Source: Rheinheimera hassiensis (GTDB taxonomy: Bacteria; Pseudomonadota; Gammaproteobacteria; Enterobacterales; Alteromonadaceae). From it: a DNA stretch of 64,000 bases. Every line of letters starts with the position of its first letter. Position 1 is the stretch's first letter. A model generated the notes under the pieces. The model was given only the letters and a program-made list of their open reading frames with translations, had not been told where the DNA came from and made no database searches. The position numbers were made by a program, and so were the translations under genes. Below, piece after piece: positions 1 through 7,672 of this stretch. Location of the stretch: assembly GCF_022436675.1 (NCBI RefSeq), contig NZ_JAKUJZ010000007.1, positions 186,001 to 250,000 of the forward strand, in the 5' to 3' direction.

Positions 1-708
1 GTAGTAAAAGGCCCGTTATTTATTCTTTGTCTGTTATGGTTACAACTGGCTGCCACTACTCAGGCTCAGGCAATGGCACCGCTGTTTAGCTTCTGTGGTC
101 TGGCGGCCTTGCTGCTGGGCGGCATTGCGGCGCTGCGTACGCCGTTGGCCAAAAACATGGTGGCGTATTCCACTGTCGCGCAACTGGGTTATGCCACGCT
201 GGCGTTAGGGTTACTACTGCAGTTTAATCAGCCGCTATTTGCTGCAGCACTGTGGTTATTTGTCCTGGCACATGCGCTGGCCAAAGCCGCCTGTTTTCTG
301 GCGATAGGTGAGATGACAGCAACCTTAGGTGGGAAGCGGTTAAACACATTAAAAGGTGCCAGCCAAACTATGCCACTGGCGATGTTTGCCTTTGCCGTGG
401 CCGGTGGCAGTTTAATCGGTTTGCCACCCAGTGGCGGCTTTCTGGCCAAATGGGCGTTACTGCAAGGGCTGTGGTTACAAGGCGATCAACTGCTTTATCT
501 GCTGGCAATAGTAGTGGTGACCTTACTGTCGGCCGCTTATGTTTTTCGAGTGGTAGCGCTGGCATTTGACCGTGCAAAACCGGTGAAGCCGGACTTTGCG
601 CCGCATATAGTACCGCAGTGGCTGGCTTTACTACCGGCACTGGCCGTATGGGCCATGACGTTATACAGCGAGCCACTGTTGCGGCTGTTAAAGCAGGAGG
701 GCTTATGA
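1..708 (+). CDS. Proton-translocating antiporter-like subunit, 5' truncated
   Basis: The frame is open from the first base, so the N-terminus lies outside the window; about 235 C-terminal residues are visible. The chain is almost entirely hydrophobic, with roughly six to seven membrane segments. It carries hallmarks of the Proton_antipo_M family (NuoL/M/N, MrpA/D): a Y-S-T-V-A-Q-L-G-Y motif after a basic loop, a histidine in the next helix (LAHALAKAACF), and a late helix with G-L-P-P-S-G-G-F-L-A-K-W, whose Pro-Pro and Lys are typical of proton-channel helix 12. Its stop overlaps the ATG of the next gene (ATGA), so the two are probably co-translated. Subunit identity (MrpD or NuoN type) cannot be settled from this fragment. 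Confidence 0.85.
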   Translation, partial: VVKGPLFILCLLWLQLAATTQAQAMAPLFSFCGLAALLLGGIAALRTPLAKNMVAYSTVAQLGYATLALGLLLQFNQPLFAAALWLFVLAHALAKAACFLAIGEMTATLGGKRLNTLKGASQTMPLAMFAFAVAGGSLIGLPPSGGFLAKWALLQGLWLQGDQLLYLLAIVVVTLLSAAYVFRVVALAFDRAKPVKPDFAPHIVPQWLALLPALAVWAMTLYSEPLLRLLKQEGL

Positions 709-2213
709 GCCCGTTTTGGCAGCAATATTTACCGCTGGCCATTATTCTCAGCTCATTATTACCGGGGCTGATTATTTTTACGCTGAAAGAAACTCAGGTA
801 AAGCTGCGTATCAGCCTGAACCTGTTGGGCGTCAGTATAAAGTTGGTATTAGTACTGTTAATGTGGCAGGCAGTAAAAGCTGGCCAGCAGTTTTATTTTA
901 GTCTGCCGTTTTTACCCGGTGCCGATTTGGTGCTGCAGGGCGATGCCTTATCGTTGCTGTTTGTCGTGTTATCGTCGGTATTGTGGTTAGCCACTACCAT
1001 TTATGCCATCGGCTACCTTGAACATTCCCCGCTGCGCTCACGCTTTTTTGGCTACTTCAGCCTCTGTGTCAGTGCTACGGTCGGCCTGGCGCTGGCCGGT
1101 AATCTGGTTACTTTCCTGTTGTTTTATGAGCTGTTAACGCTGGCGACTTTTCCGCTGGTGGTGCATCGCGGCACGGCAGAGTCACTGGCAGCCGGGCGCA
1201 AATACCTGGCTTACACCCTCAGCGGCGGTGTGATTTTAATGCTGGGTGTGGCGCTGCTGCATTCGCTGGTGCAAAGCCCTTTATTTACGCCCGGCGGCTA
1301 TGTGGCAGCAGTGTTAAGCGGCAATGAAGGGCTGTTAATGCTGGCTTTTGCGCTAATGATCACCGGTTTGGGGGTTAAAGCGGCCTTACTACCATTACAT
1401 GGCTGGCTGCCGCAGGCGATGGTAGCACCGGCGCCGGTCAGCGCCTTATTGCATGCTGTGGCCGTAGTGAAAGCCGGTGCTTTTGGCATTATCCGCCTGG
1501 TGTACGATGTTTTCGGCGTAGAGAGCATGTATGCACTGCAGTTGGCGCAGCCGTTAATGCTGCTGGCGGCAGCGACTATTTTGTATGGCTCCTGGCGCGC
1601 GCTGGCGCAGCAGGACATCAAGCGGCGGTTGGCCTATTCGACTATCAGTCAGGTATCTTACATTACGCTGGGCGTGGCGATGCTGGGGCCATTGGCAGCA
1701 GTTGGCGGCCTGGTGCACCTGGTGCATCAGGGGGTGATGAAAATTACGTTGTTCTTTTGTGCCGGTAACTTTGCCGAAACGCTGGGCATTCATAAAATCC
1801 GTGAACTAAATGGTGTAGGGCGGCGCATGCCAATAACAGCCATGGCCTTTACGCTGGGAGCCTTAGGTATGATAGGCGTACCGCCCACTGCAGGGTTTAT
1901 CAGCAAGTGGTATTTAGGGTTAGGCGCAGCCGAGGTGGAGCAACCCTGGCTTATTCTGGTATTCGCGCTGTCAGGTTTGATGAATGCAGCGTATTTTTTA
2001 CCTGTGATATATCGCATGTGGTTTTTACCGCAAAGCGGGCCATGGCCGGCAGAGCAACGCTTATCCAACCGGTTTGAAACGCACTGGATGTTATTATTTC
2101 CCGTCATTTTTACCGCCATACTGCTGGTGTTAATGGGCGTGTTTGCCGGCACTGAACTGAGCCCGCTAAGCTGGGCACAGTTGATTGTTGAACGGGAGTT
2201 TCGCCATGATTGA
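705..2213 (+). CDS. Proton-conducting antiporter subunit, NuoM/MrpD type
   Basis: A 502-residue polytopic membrane protein with about 14 predicted helices. The ATG at 705 is preferred over an upstream in-frame start at 618 because it follows an AGGAGG and overlaps the preceding stop. Family residues are all present: the helix-5 glutamate (F-Y-E-L-L-T-L), the helix-7 lysine and following histidine (GVKAALLPLHGWLPQ), the A-P-A-P-V-S-A-L-L-H-A motif, and the late lysine in G-V-P-P-T-A-G-F-I-S-K-W. It should therefore be a competent proton channel, acting in a multisubunit cation/proton antiporter or a complex I-like membrane arm. The partner proteins probably lie upstream of the window. Confidence 0.88.
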   Translation: MSPFWQQYLPLAIILSSLLPGLIIFTLKETQVKLRISLNLLGVSIKLVLVLLMWQAVKAGQQFYFSLPFLPGADLVLQGDALSLLFVVLSSVLWLATTIYAIGYLEHSPLRSRFFGYFSLCVSATVGLALAGNLVTFLLFYELLTLATFPLVVHRGTAESLAAGRKYLAYTLSGGVILMLGVALLHSLVQSPLFTPGGYVAAVLSGNEGLLMLAFALMITGLGVKAALLPLHGWLPQAMVAPAPVSALLHAVAVVKAGAFGIIRLVYDVFGVESMYALQLAQPLMLLAAATILYGSWRALAQQDIKRRLAYSTISQVSYITLGVAMLGPLAAVGGLVHLVHQGVMKITLFFCAGNFAETLGIHKIRELNGVGRRMPITAMAFTLGALGMIGVPPTAGFISKWYLGLGAAEVEQPWLILVFALSGLMNAAYFLPVIYRMWFLPQSGPWPAEQRLSNRFETHWMLLFPVIFTAILLVLMGVFAGTELSPLSWAQLIVEREFRHD

Positions 2214-3741
2214 CCTTAGCAACTGGCTGTGGCCTGGTGCCGCTTTGGGCTTAGGTGATGAGTTTACCCGACCCTGGTGGTATTTCAGTTTACTGTTATG
2301 GTTGCTGTTTGGCGGGTTTAGCCTGTTGTCGCAGCGGCATGACCCGCGCGCCGTGCGCTATTGGCTGTTTTTTGTGCTGTGTTTTGCTGGCAATATGCTA
2401 TTGATAGCTGCGCTGGACGCGGTGAGTTTTTATCTGGGTTTTAGTTTGCTGAGTTTATCGGCCTATGGCCTGGTGATCCACAGCAATACCGCTAAAGCCA
2501 GACGCGCAGGCCGACTTTACCTGCAATTGGCGGTGCTGGGCGAAATTCTACTTTTTAGTGGCTTAATACTGCGGGCATCGGCTGCTGACGGGCGGTTTGA
2601 CTGGCACAGCTGGCAAACTGTGCCGCTGGAGCCATTAACATTAACGTTGTTACTGCTGGGGCTGGGTTTAAAAGCTGGCTTTTGGCCATTGCACTGGTGG
2701 TTGCCACAAGCTCACCCGGTAGCACCGGCACCGGCCAGTGCACTGTTATCCGGCGTAATGATTAAAGCCGGCCTGCTCGGCATGCTGATGTTTTTACCCG
2801 CTACTGATACGTTAATGCAGCAGTGGGCGCCATTGCTACTAGTTATTGGCCTGATCTCGGCCTTTTATGGCATATTAGCAGGCTTACTGTACACGCAGCC
2901 GAAAGTCATTCTGGCGTATTCCTCTGTTAGTCAAATGGGTTATTTATTGCTGTTGTTTGCGCTTTTGAGTTTAACCGGCGTAGCAGCATTGCCGGTATTG
3001 CTGGCCTATGTAGTACACCACGGCATGGCAAAAGGTAGTTTGTTTTTATATGCCGGTATGGCAGGTGAAGCGGCAGGGCGCATATGGCGCCAGGCGTTGT
3101 TTTGGTTGGCTGCACTATCTATGATGGCACTACCGCTAAGCAGTGGTGCTCTGGTAAAAACCGGCCTGAAAACCCAATTGGCAGCGGCCAATTTACCTGC
3201 CTGGTTAAATGGCGGTGCACTTAGCCAGTTATTAACCATGGGCGCTGTGCTTACGGCGTTACTGTTATTGCATTTGGCAGCACAGCTACGTGCACCTAAT
3301 AACAAGCAAAGCAACCATACAGCTAAAGCTTCTGCTGTTAATAGTGCCGGGCGCTGGGCATTCCTTACGCTATTAGTCAGCGCGCTTTGGCTGCTGCCGT
3401 GGTTTATGGTGCAACAGTGGCAACTGGCTTGGCCAACACTGGCCCAATACGCCGGGTTGATATGGCCATTACTGCTGGCACTGCTGCTGCGGTGGCTGTG
3501 GTATAAACTTGGCTGGCAGTTACCGGCATACTGGTACAACCGTAATGCCGCGGTACTTTACTACTCGTTAAGGTTAAAGCGGTTATACCAACCGGTTAGC
3601 CAGCAGCAACGGCAGTGGCCTGCGTTTAGCCTGCGCCCGCTGGAGCGGCGGCTAAACCGCATGTTACAACTGCTGGTGGTAGCCACCACAGCGCTGCTAT
3701 GTTGTCTGATGTTTGTAGCGTTGATATTTAGCGCTGTGTAG
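2206..3741 (+). CDS. Third antiporter-like subunit (NuoN/MrpD type), key Glu absent
   Basis: A 511-residue membrane protein, third of three homologous subunits in a row. The ATG at 2206 follows a GGGAG and overlaps the previous stop by 8 nt; in-frame TTG codons upstream are less likely. It keeps the helix-7/8 signature (GLKAGFWPLHWWLPQAHPV, then A-P-A-P-A-S-A-L-L-S-G) and a late lysine (S-G-A-L-V-K). The normally conserved helix-5 glutamate is replaced: the motif reads G-F-S-L-L-S-L-S-A-Y-G-L-V, with Ser80 where NuoN-type proteins have Glu. A hydrophilic loop near residues 365-380 and a basic C-terminal cytoplasmic stretch before the last helix are visible. It is probably a structural or modified channel subunit of the same complex. 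No terminator is evident after it. Confidence 0.85.
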   Translation: MIDLSNWLWPGAALGLGDEFTRPWWYFSLLLWLLFGGFSLLSQRHDPRAVRYWLFFVLCFAGNMLLIAALDAVSFYLGFSLLSLSAYGLVIHSNTAKARRAGRLYLQLAVLGEILLFSGLILRASAADGRFDWHSWQTVPLEPLTLTLLLLGLGLKAGFWPLHWWLPQAHPVAPAPASALLSGVMIKAGLLGMLMFLPATDTLMQQWAPLLLVIGLISAFYGILAGLLYTQPKVILAYSSVSQMGYLLLLFALLSLTGVAALPVLLAYVVHHGMAKGSLFLYAGMAGEAAGRIWRQALFWLAALSMMALPLSSGALVKTGLKTQLAAANLPAWLNGGALSQLLTMGAVLTALLLLHLAAQLRAPNNKQSNHTAKASAVNSAGRWAFLTLLVSALWLLPWFMVQQWQLAWPTLAQYAGLIWPLLLALLLRWLWYKLGWQLPAYWYNRNAAVLYYSLRLKRLYQPVSQQQRQWPAFSLRPLERRLNRMLQLLVVATTALLCCLMFVALIFSAV

Positions 3742-3784
3742 ACTAGTTGCTACAGTTACATTCAGTAGCAATTAGAAGCTCGTG

Positions 3785-3827
3785 TTGACAATAGCTACAC
3801 GCAGGCCTAGGATCTGTATAGCTATTG
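3785..3827 (+). promoter_or_regulatory. Promoter and 9-bp inverted-repeat operator of the toxin-antitoxin pair
   Basis: A TTGACA (3785-3790) and a TAGGAT (3808-3813) are separated by 17 bp, a good sigma-70 promoter. A perfect inverted repeat CAATAGCTA (3789-3797) and TAGCTATTG (3819-3827) brackets the -10 element. RHH-type antitoxins commonly autorepress through such repeats, so this is the likely TacA-type operator (inference). Confidence 0.6.
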
Positions 3828-3849
3828 TATTTACATATAGGGTTTTATT

Positions 3850-4116
3850 ATGCGTGACGCCGCCATTAATTTACGTGCCTTACCGGAGCAGCGTGATCTT
3901 ATTGATCAGGCCGCTAAAGTGCTGGGCAAAAACCGCTCTGACTTTATGTTAGAAGCTGCCTGTGAGCGGGCGCAAAGCGTGATGTTAGATCAGTTGCATT
4001 TTGCCCTGGACCAGAGCAAGTTTAACGACTTTGTCGCCTTACTTGATGCGCAGCCGCAACACAATGCTGGTCTGGAACGTTTGCTGGCAGTGCAGGCGCC
4101 GTGGCATAAAGCATGA
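3850..4116 (+). CDS. DUF1778 (TacA-like) type II antitoxin
   Basis: An 88-residue protein with an N-terminal ribbon-helix-helix region: a beta strand near AINLRALPEQRDLIDQAA, then K-N-R-S-D-F-M-L-E-A-A, the DUF1778 hallmark. The C-terminal half (from about residue 55) is the expected toxin-neutralising tail. It precedes and overlaps (4 nt, ATGA) a GNAT-fold acetyltransferase, the canonical order for tacA-tacT type modules, in which the toxin acetylates the amino group of charged tRNAs. The antitoxin should both bind the toxin and autorepress from the palindrome just upstream. Family assignment rests on motif and context; the targeted tRNA is unknown. Confidence 0.88.
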   Translation: MRDAAINLRALPEQRDLIDQAAKVLGKNRSDFMLEAACERAQSVMLDQLHFALDQSKFNDFVALLDAQPQHNAGLERLLAVQAPWHKA

Positions 4117-4607
4117 GTATTGAGCTTGTTGCACCGCAGCCGCTAAAAGCAAACCATCTGCTTGATAGCTTTAGTTGCGGCGAGGCGGAATTAGACAACT
4201 GGCTAAAGCGGCGGGCGATGACAAATCAGTTACGTGGTGCTAGCCGCACTTTTGTTGTTACCGACAGGCAAAATACTGTGCTGGGTTATTATGCGCTGGC
4301 GGCAGGAGCGGTGGCGTTGCAGGCGGCTAGTGCGAACGTACGGCGAAACATGCCAGACCCGATGCCGGTGTTAGTATTGGCTCGTTTAGCGGTCGACACC
4401 CGTGCTCAGGGCATGAAGGTAGGAGCGGGGTTGTTACAGGACGCTTTGCAGCGTGCGGTAAACGTATCGCACAACACTGGTGTCAGGGCCTTATTGGTGC
4501 ATGCACTGAATGAACCGGCAAAGCAATTTTATCAGTATTATGGTTTTCAGCAGTCGCCTGTAAATCCTTTGGTGTTGATGCTGCGTTTAACCAGCGCAAA
4601 ACCTTAA
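4113..4607 (+). CDS. GNAT acetyltransferase toxin (TacT/AtaT-like)
   Basis: A 164-residue GNAT-fold protein. The start of the fold is S-F-S-C-G-E-A-E-L-D-N-W-L, typical of TacT-like toxins. The acetyl-CoA loop region reads L-A-V-D-T-R-A-Q-G-M-K-V-G-A-G-L-L, and the catalytic-type tyrosine lies in the A-K-Q-F-Y-Q-Y-Y-G-F motif near the end. In characterised relatives the enzyme acetylates aminoacyl-tRNA and stops translation. The overlap with the upstream DUF1778 gene supports an intact toxin-antitoxin pair; the frame is complete with no sign of decay. Immediately downstream lies a tRNA-fMet locus, which is suggestive because AtaT targets initiator Met-tRNA, but adjacency alone shows nothing about the substrate. 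Confidence 0.87.
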   Translation: MSIELVAPQPLKANHLLDSFSCGEAELDNWLKRRAMTNQLRGASRTFVVTDRQNTVLGYYALAAGAVALQAASANVRRNMPDPMPVLVLARLAVDTRAQGMKVGAGLLQDALQRAVNVSHNTGVRALLVHALNEPAKQFYQYYGFQQSPVNPLVLMLRLTSAKP

Positions 4608-4658
4608 TGTGTTGTAAAAAGAAAACCAACGACCTTTGGGATATTGAATTTTTGGCAC

Positions 4659-4682
4659 AAAAAAAACTACATTAAAGTAGGC
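4659..4682 (-). terminator. Terminator-like hairpin of decayed unit 1
   Basis: Read on the minus strand, GCCTACTTTAATGTAG forms a short stem followed by eight T. It lies downstream of the decayed tRNA copy near 4690 and is probably left from an ancestral tRNA unit. Confidence 0.5.
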
Positions 4683-4689
4683 TTAGATG

Positions 4690-4746
4690 TTGGTTACGGG
4701 AGCCCTGTTCTTTATGAAGAGCGAACCGACGACCTTCGGGTTGTTG
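4690..4746 (-). pseudogene. Decayed tRNA-fMet copy A
   Basis: The complement of the tRNA 3' end (TGGTTACGGGAGCC) and the T-arm/variable/anticodon-side segment (GAACCGACGACCTTCGGGTT) are present but separated by about 18 unrelated bases. The anticodon and 5' half are missing, so it cannot fold as a tRNA. Confidence 0.6.
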
Positions 4747-4758
4747 AATTTCGGGCAC

Positions 4759-4783
4759 AAAAAAACCTACGTTAAAGTAGGCT
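4759..4783 (-). terminator. Terminator-like hairpin of decayed unit 2
   Basis: On the minus strand a CCTAC/GTAGG stem with a 6-nt loop precedes seven T. It is homologous in position to the hairpins at 4659 and 4864. Confidence 0.55.
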
Positions 4784-4788
4784 TTTAA

Positions 4789-4845
4789 GTTGGTTGCGGG
4801 AGCCGGATTTGTGACCTTCGGCCCCGTGGTTATAAAGAGGAGCCC
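4789..4845 (-). pseudogene. Decayed tRNA-fMet copy B
   Basis: It begins like the intact genes (complement TGGTTGCGGGAGCCGGATTT), then has a short deletion in the T-arm, a partial GTGACCTTCGG, about 18 foreign bases and a GAGCCCGACG fragment. The cloverleaf is destroyed. Confidence 0.6.
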
Positions 4846-4863
4846 GACGGCGAATAACAGGCA

Positions 4864-4888
4864 CAAAAAAACCAGCACTTGGCTGGTT
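4864..4888 (-). terminator. Intrinsic terminator of the tRNA-fMet unit
   Basis: On the minus strand AACCAGCCAAGTGCTGGTT forms a 7-8 bp stem followed directly by a run of T. It lies 7 nt beyond the CCA end of the first intact tRNA, as expected for the end of a tRNA transcript. Confidence 0.75.
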
Positions 4889-4895
4889 AAGATGT

Positions 4896-4972
<77 letters not shown>

Positions 4973-5025
4973 TCCGTGAATTATCCCCGAGCAGTAGAGA
5001 TAACTATTTAATTTGCAATGAAAGT

Positions 5026-5102
<77 letters not shown>

Positions 5103-5120
5103 TCCGTCATTGCGGGGCGC

Positions 5121-5149
5121 ATCTTAGTGTTTTTAACAAAGCCATGCAA
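5121..5149 (-). promoter_or_regulatory. Sigma-70 promoter of the tRNA-fMet pair
   Basis: On the minus strand TTGCAT (complement of 5144-5149), a 17-bp spacer and TAAGAT (complement of 5121-5126) are followed by the GC-rich stretch GCGCCCC. Such a discriminator is typical of stable-RNA promoters under growth-rate and stringent control. Confidence 0.75.
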
Positions 5150-5307
5150 GCCTTTATCTGCTTTTATTTTAAAGACGTTGCTTAACTGCTGCTTTGTTAA
5201 ACAAAGCGCTGTTTTAAGCGGCAATTTAGTGCTTTTACAAAAACTCAAACGGATAAATGCGACATTCTGCTATACTGACGGCCATTTTTGTTAGGGGTTT
5301 GGGTAGC

Positions 5308-7422
5308 ATGCTGGAATTCTGGGCGTTAACGTCTAAAGGGGTAGAAGAGCTGTTGGCGGATGAAATTCGCCAGCAGGGTGGCGAAGTGTTGAAAGTGACC
5401 ATGGGCGTGGTGCGCTTTAAAGCAGAACTGCGTACCGGGTATCAATTATGTTTATGGTCGCGCCTGGCTACCCGTATTTTGCGTTTAATACAGTCTGAGC
5501 CGGTTACGGCCGACAGTGATATTTATCAGATTGCGCAGAAAATTGACTGGCCACAGCAAATGTCACTACGTAATACACTGGCGGTAGACTGTGTGGGCAA
5601 GCACCCGAAAATCGACAACACCCAGTTTGGTGCTATCCGGTTAAAAGACGCCATTGTTGATCAGTTCCGCGAAGAAACCGGCCACCGCCCGGATGTTGAC
5701 CGCATGGATCCCGATGTCCGCTTTCAGGTGCGGTTAGATAAAGCTCATTTCCACTTTTTACAGGACTTTTCCGGCCCGTCGTTACACCAGCGCGGTTATC
5801 GCGCCGGCCAGGGTGAAGCACCATTAAAAGAGCATTTAGCCGCGGCGTTGTTAAAGCGCTCCGGCTGGCAGGTAGAACAACCTTTATTTGACCCGTTTTG
5901 TGGCAGCGGCACTATAGTGCTTGAAGCTGCATTAATTGCCTTGAATAAAGCGCCGGGTTTAAGCCGCGAAAAGTTTGCTTTCGAAGGCTGGCCGGGCCAT
6001 CGCGATGCTATTTGGCAGCAATTAAAGCAAGAAGCAAAAGCGGCTGAACGCAGTATAGTGCCGACGGTACAGTTTTGGGGCTCGGACTTTGATGAGCGCA
6101 ATTTGGCCAAAGCGAAGCAAAATGCCGCCCGTGCCGGTGTTGCCGCTTATGTGCAGTTTGATTATGCCGATGCAACAGCGTTAAAAGCGCCGGTAACCAA
6201 TGTGGCGGGTGTTATTGTTACCAACCCGCCTTATGGCGAGCGTTTGGGCGATTTACCCTCATTAATACCGCTGTACAGTAAGTTTTCCTTAGCGTTAAAG
6301 CAGCACTATCAGGGCTGGCGTTTAGCCATTATTACCTCAAACACCGATTTACTGCGGGCGCTGCGCTTATCTAAAAGCAAAAGCTATAAATTTACTAACG
6401 GCCCGCTGGATTGTGATTTCACTCTGTTTGATTTAACCGAAAAACAAGTGGCGGTAAGCTCTGATGCGCCGGCGCTGTTTTACAGTGAAAGCAGCTCTTT
6501 TGGTAACCGATTGGCGAAGAATCTAAAGCAGTTGCAAAAGTGGGCAAAGAAAGAGGGCCTTAGCTGCTACCGTTTATATGATGCCGATATTCCGGAATAT
6601 AACGTGGCGGTAGATTGGTACGACGGTGAAGTGGTAGTGCATGAATATGCCGCGCCAGCGACGGTTGATGAGCAGGTATCGCAAAAACGCTTATTCGATG
6701 TGGTAAACCAGGTACCGCAGGTATTGGGCATCAGCTCCGATAAAATGATTTTAAAGGTACGCGAAAAGCAAAAGGGCACTTCACAGTATCAGGCGTTAAA
6801 TAAAGCCGGCCAGTATAAAGAAGTCAGCGAGTACGGCGCTAAGTTTTTAGTTAACCTGCGTGATTATCTTGATACCGGTTTGTTTTTAGATCATCGCATT
6901 ACCCGGCGGATGATCCAGCAGCAGGCCAAAGGTAAAACTGTATTAAACCTGTTTGCCTATACCGGCAGTGCTTCTGTGCATGCTGCTATTGGCGGTGCCG
7001 CCAGTGTTACTACGGTAGATATGTCAAATACCTATCTGGACTGGGCTAAGCGTAACTTTACCGTTAACGGTTTAACCGGTAAGCAATATCAGTTTGAGCA
7101 AGCAGATTGCTTACAATGGCTAAGCCGCTGCCGTGCTCAGTTCGATTTAATTTTTGTTGACCCGCCAACCTTTTCTAACTCGAAACGGATGCAGGACAGT
7201 TGGGATGTGCAGCGCGATCACGTTAATTTGTTAAACATGCTGACGCCACGCTTGGCACCGGGCGGCAAAGTAATTTTCTCTAACAATAAGCGCCGCTTTA
7301 AAATTGATACCCAGGCTCTTAACGATACCGGCTGGCAGGTTAAAGATATTTCCGCCGCCACCTTGCCGGAAGATTATAAGCGTAACCCGAATATTCACGT
7401 TTGTTTTGAGTTGACGCGCTAA
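5308..7422 (+). CDS. rlmL: Bifunctional 23S rRNA methyltransferase RlmKL
   Basis: A 704-residue protein matching the length of E. coli RlmKL (702). Translation most likely begins at ATG 5308 (M-L-E-F-W-A-L-T-S-K-G), because the in-frame ATG at 5257 adds 17 residues not expected in the family. The N-terminal THUMP and RlmL part carries the SAM-binding D-P-F-C-G-S-G-T (about 195) and the catalytic N-P-P-Y (306), for m2G2445. The C-terminal RlmK part has L-F-A-Y-T-G-S-A-S and V-D-P-P-T-F-S-N-S (from 617), for m7G2069. The glutaredoxin gene follows 4 nt later, then uup, an order common in this lineage. Confidence 0.96.
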   Translation: MLEFWALTSKGVEELLADEIRQQGGEVLKVTMGVVRFKAELRTGYQLCLWSRLATRILRLIQSEPVTADSDIYQIAQKIDWPQQMSLRNTLAVDCVGKHPKIDNTQFGAIRLKDAIVDQFREETGHRPDVDRMDPDVRFQVRLDKAHFHFLQDFSGPSLHQRGYRAGQGEAPLKEHLAAALLKRSGWQVEQPLFDPFCGSGTIVLEAALIALNKAPGLSREKFAFEGWPGHRDAIWQQLKQEAKAAERSIVPTVQFWGSDFDERNLAKAKQNAARAGVAAYVQFDYADATALKAPVTNVAGVIVTNPPYGERLGDLPSLIPLYSKFSLALKQHYQGWRLAIITSNTDLLRALRLSKSKSYKFTNGPLDCDFTLFDLTEKQVAVSSDAPALFYSESSSFGNRLAKNLKQLQKWAKKEGLSCYRLYDADIPEYNVAVDWYDGEVVVHEYAAPATVDEQVSQKRLFDVVNQVPQVLGISSDKMILKVREKQKGTSQYQALNKAGQYKEVSEYGAKFLVNLRDYLDTGLFLDHRITRRMIQQQAKGKTVLNLFAYTGSASVHAAIGGAASVTTVDMSNTYLDWAKRNFTVNGLTGKQYQFEQADCLQWLSRCRAQFDLIFVDPPTFSNSKRMQDSWDVQRDHVNLLNMLTPRLAPGGKVIFSNNKRRFKIDTQALNDTGWQVKDISAATLPEDYKRNPNIHVCFELTR

Positions 7423-7426
7423 TAGT

Positions 7427-7672
7427 ATGAATAGCGTGCAGCCGGCCTTAACCTTATACAGTACCTGGGGCTGTCATCTGTGTGATGAAGCTGAGCAGTT
7501 ATTACTACAAGCTGGCCTTGCGGGCCGGTTTCAGGTTACCGATATTGTTGATGATGAACAGGCTTTTGCGCGCTACCGGTTGATGATCCCGGTGCTACGC
7601 CGGGGTGATAACGAATTATGCTGGCCCTTCGATGCGGACCAGCTGGCAACATGGCTTAAGGATGTACAGTAG
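7427..7672 (+). CDS. Glutaredoxin-family protein
   Basis: An 81-residue thioredoxin-fold protein starting with a strand L-Y-S-T-W and a redox motif C-H-L-C at about residues 15-18, followed by helix D-E-A-E-Q-L-L. The cis-proline position is in M-I-P-V-L. This matches the small DUF836/glutaredoxin-like proteins (YtfE-unrelated) regularly found between rlmL and uup in Gammaproteobacteria. It is presumably a cytoplasmic thiol-disulfide oxidoreductase; the substrate is unknown. It starts 4 nt after rlmL, and its stop overlaps the GTG of uup by one base, so it sits within an operon. Confidence 0.85.
   Translation: MNSVQPALTLYSTWGCHLCDEAEQLLLQAGLAGRFQVTDIVDDEQAFARYRLMIPVLRRGDNELCWPFDADQLATWLKDVQ

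Larger units (their letters stand above)
4624..4888 (-). repeat. Degenerate tandem copies of tRNA-fMet 3' end plus terminator
   Basis: This stretch without a protein gene holds about 100-106-bp repeats. GGCACAA recurs at 4654, 4754 and 4860, each time followed by an A-run, a small hairpin and then TGGTT[A/G]CGGGAGCC, which is the complement of a tRNA 3' end. The three units look like successive tRNA/terminator copies whose tRNA bodies have decayed, while the copy at 4896 stays intact. Fragments matching the tRNA arm CGACCTTCGGG also occur near 4630 and 4730. No protein gene is supported here. Confidence 0.7.

Noticed and set aside
3006..3539. 177-codon open frame on the minus strand
   Set aside because: Antisense to the third antiporter-like gene; composition rich in Ser, Asn, Pro and Ala reflects the complement of hydrophobic codons.
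5257..5307. Upstream start of rlmL
   Set aside because: Adds 17 residues not expected for the family; the ATG at 5308 gives the family length and N-terminus.
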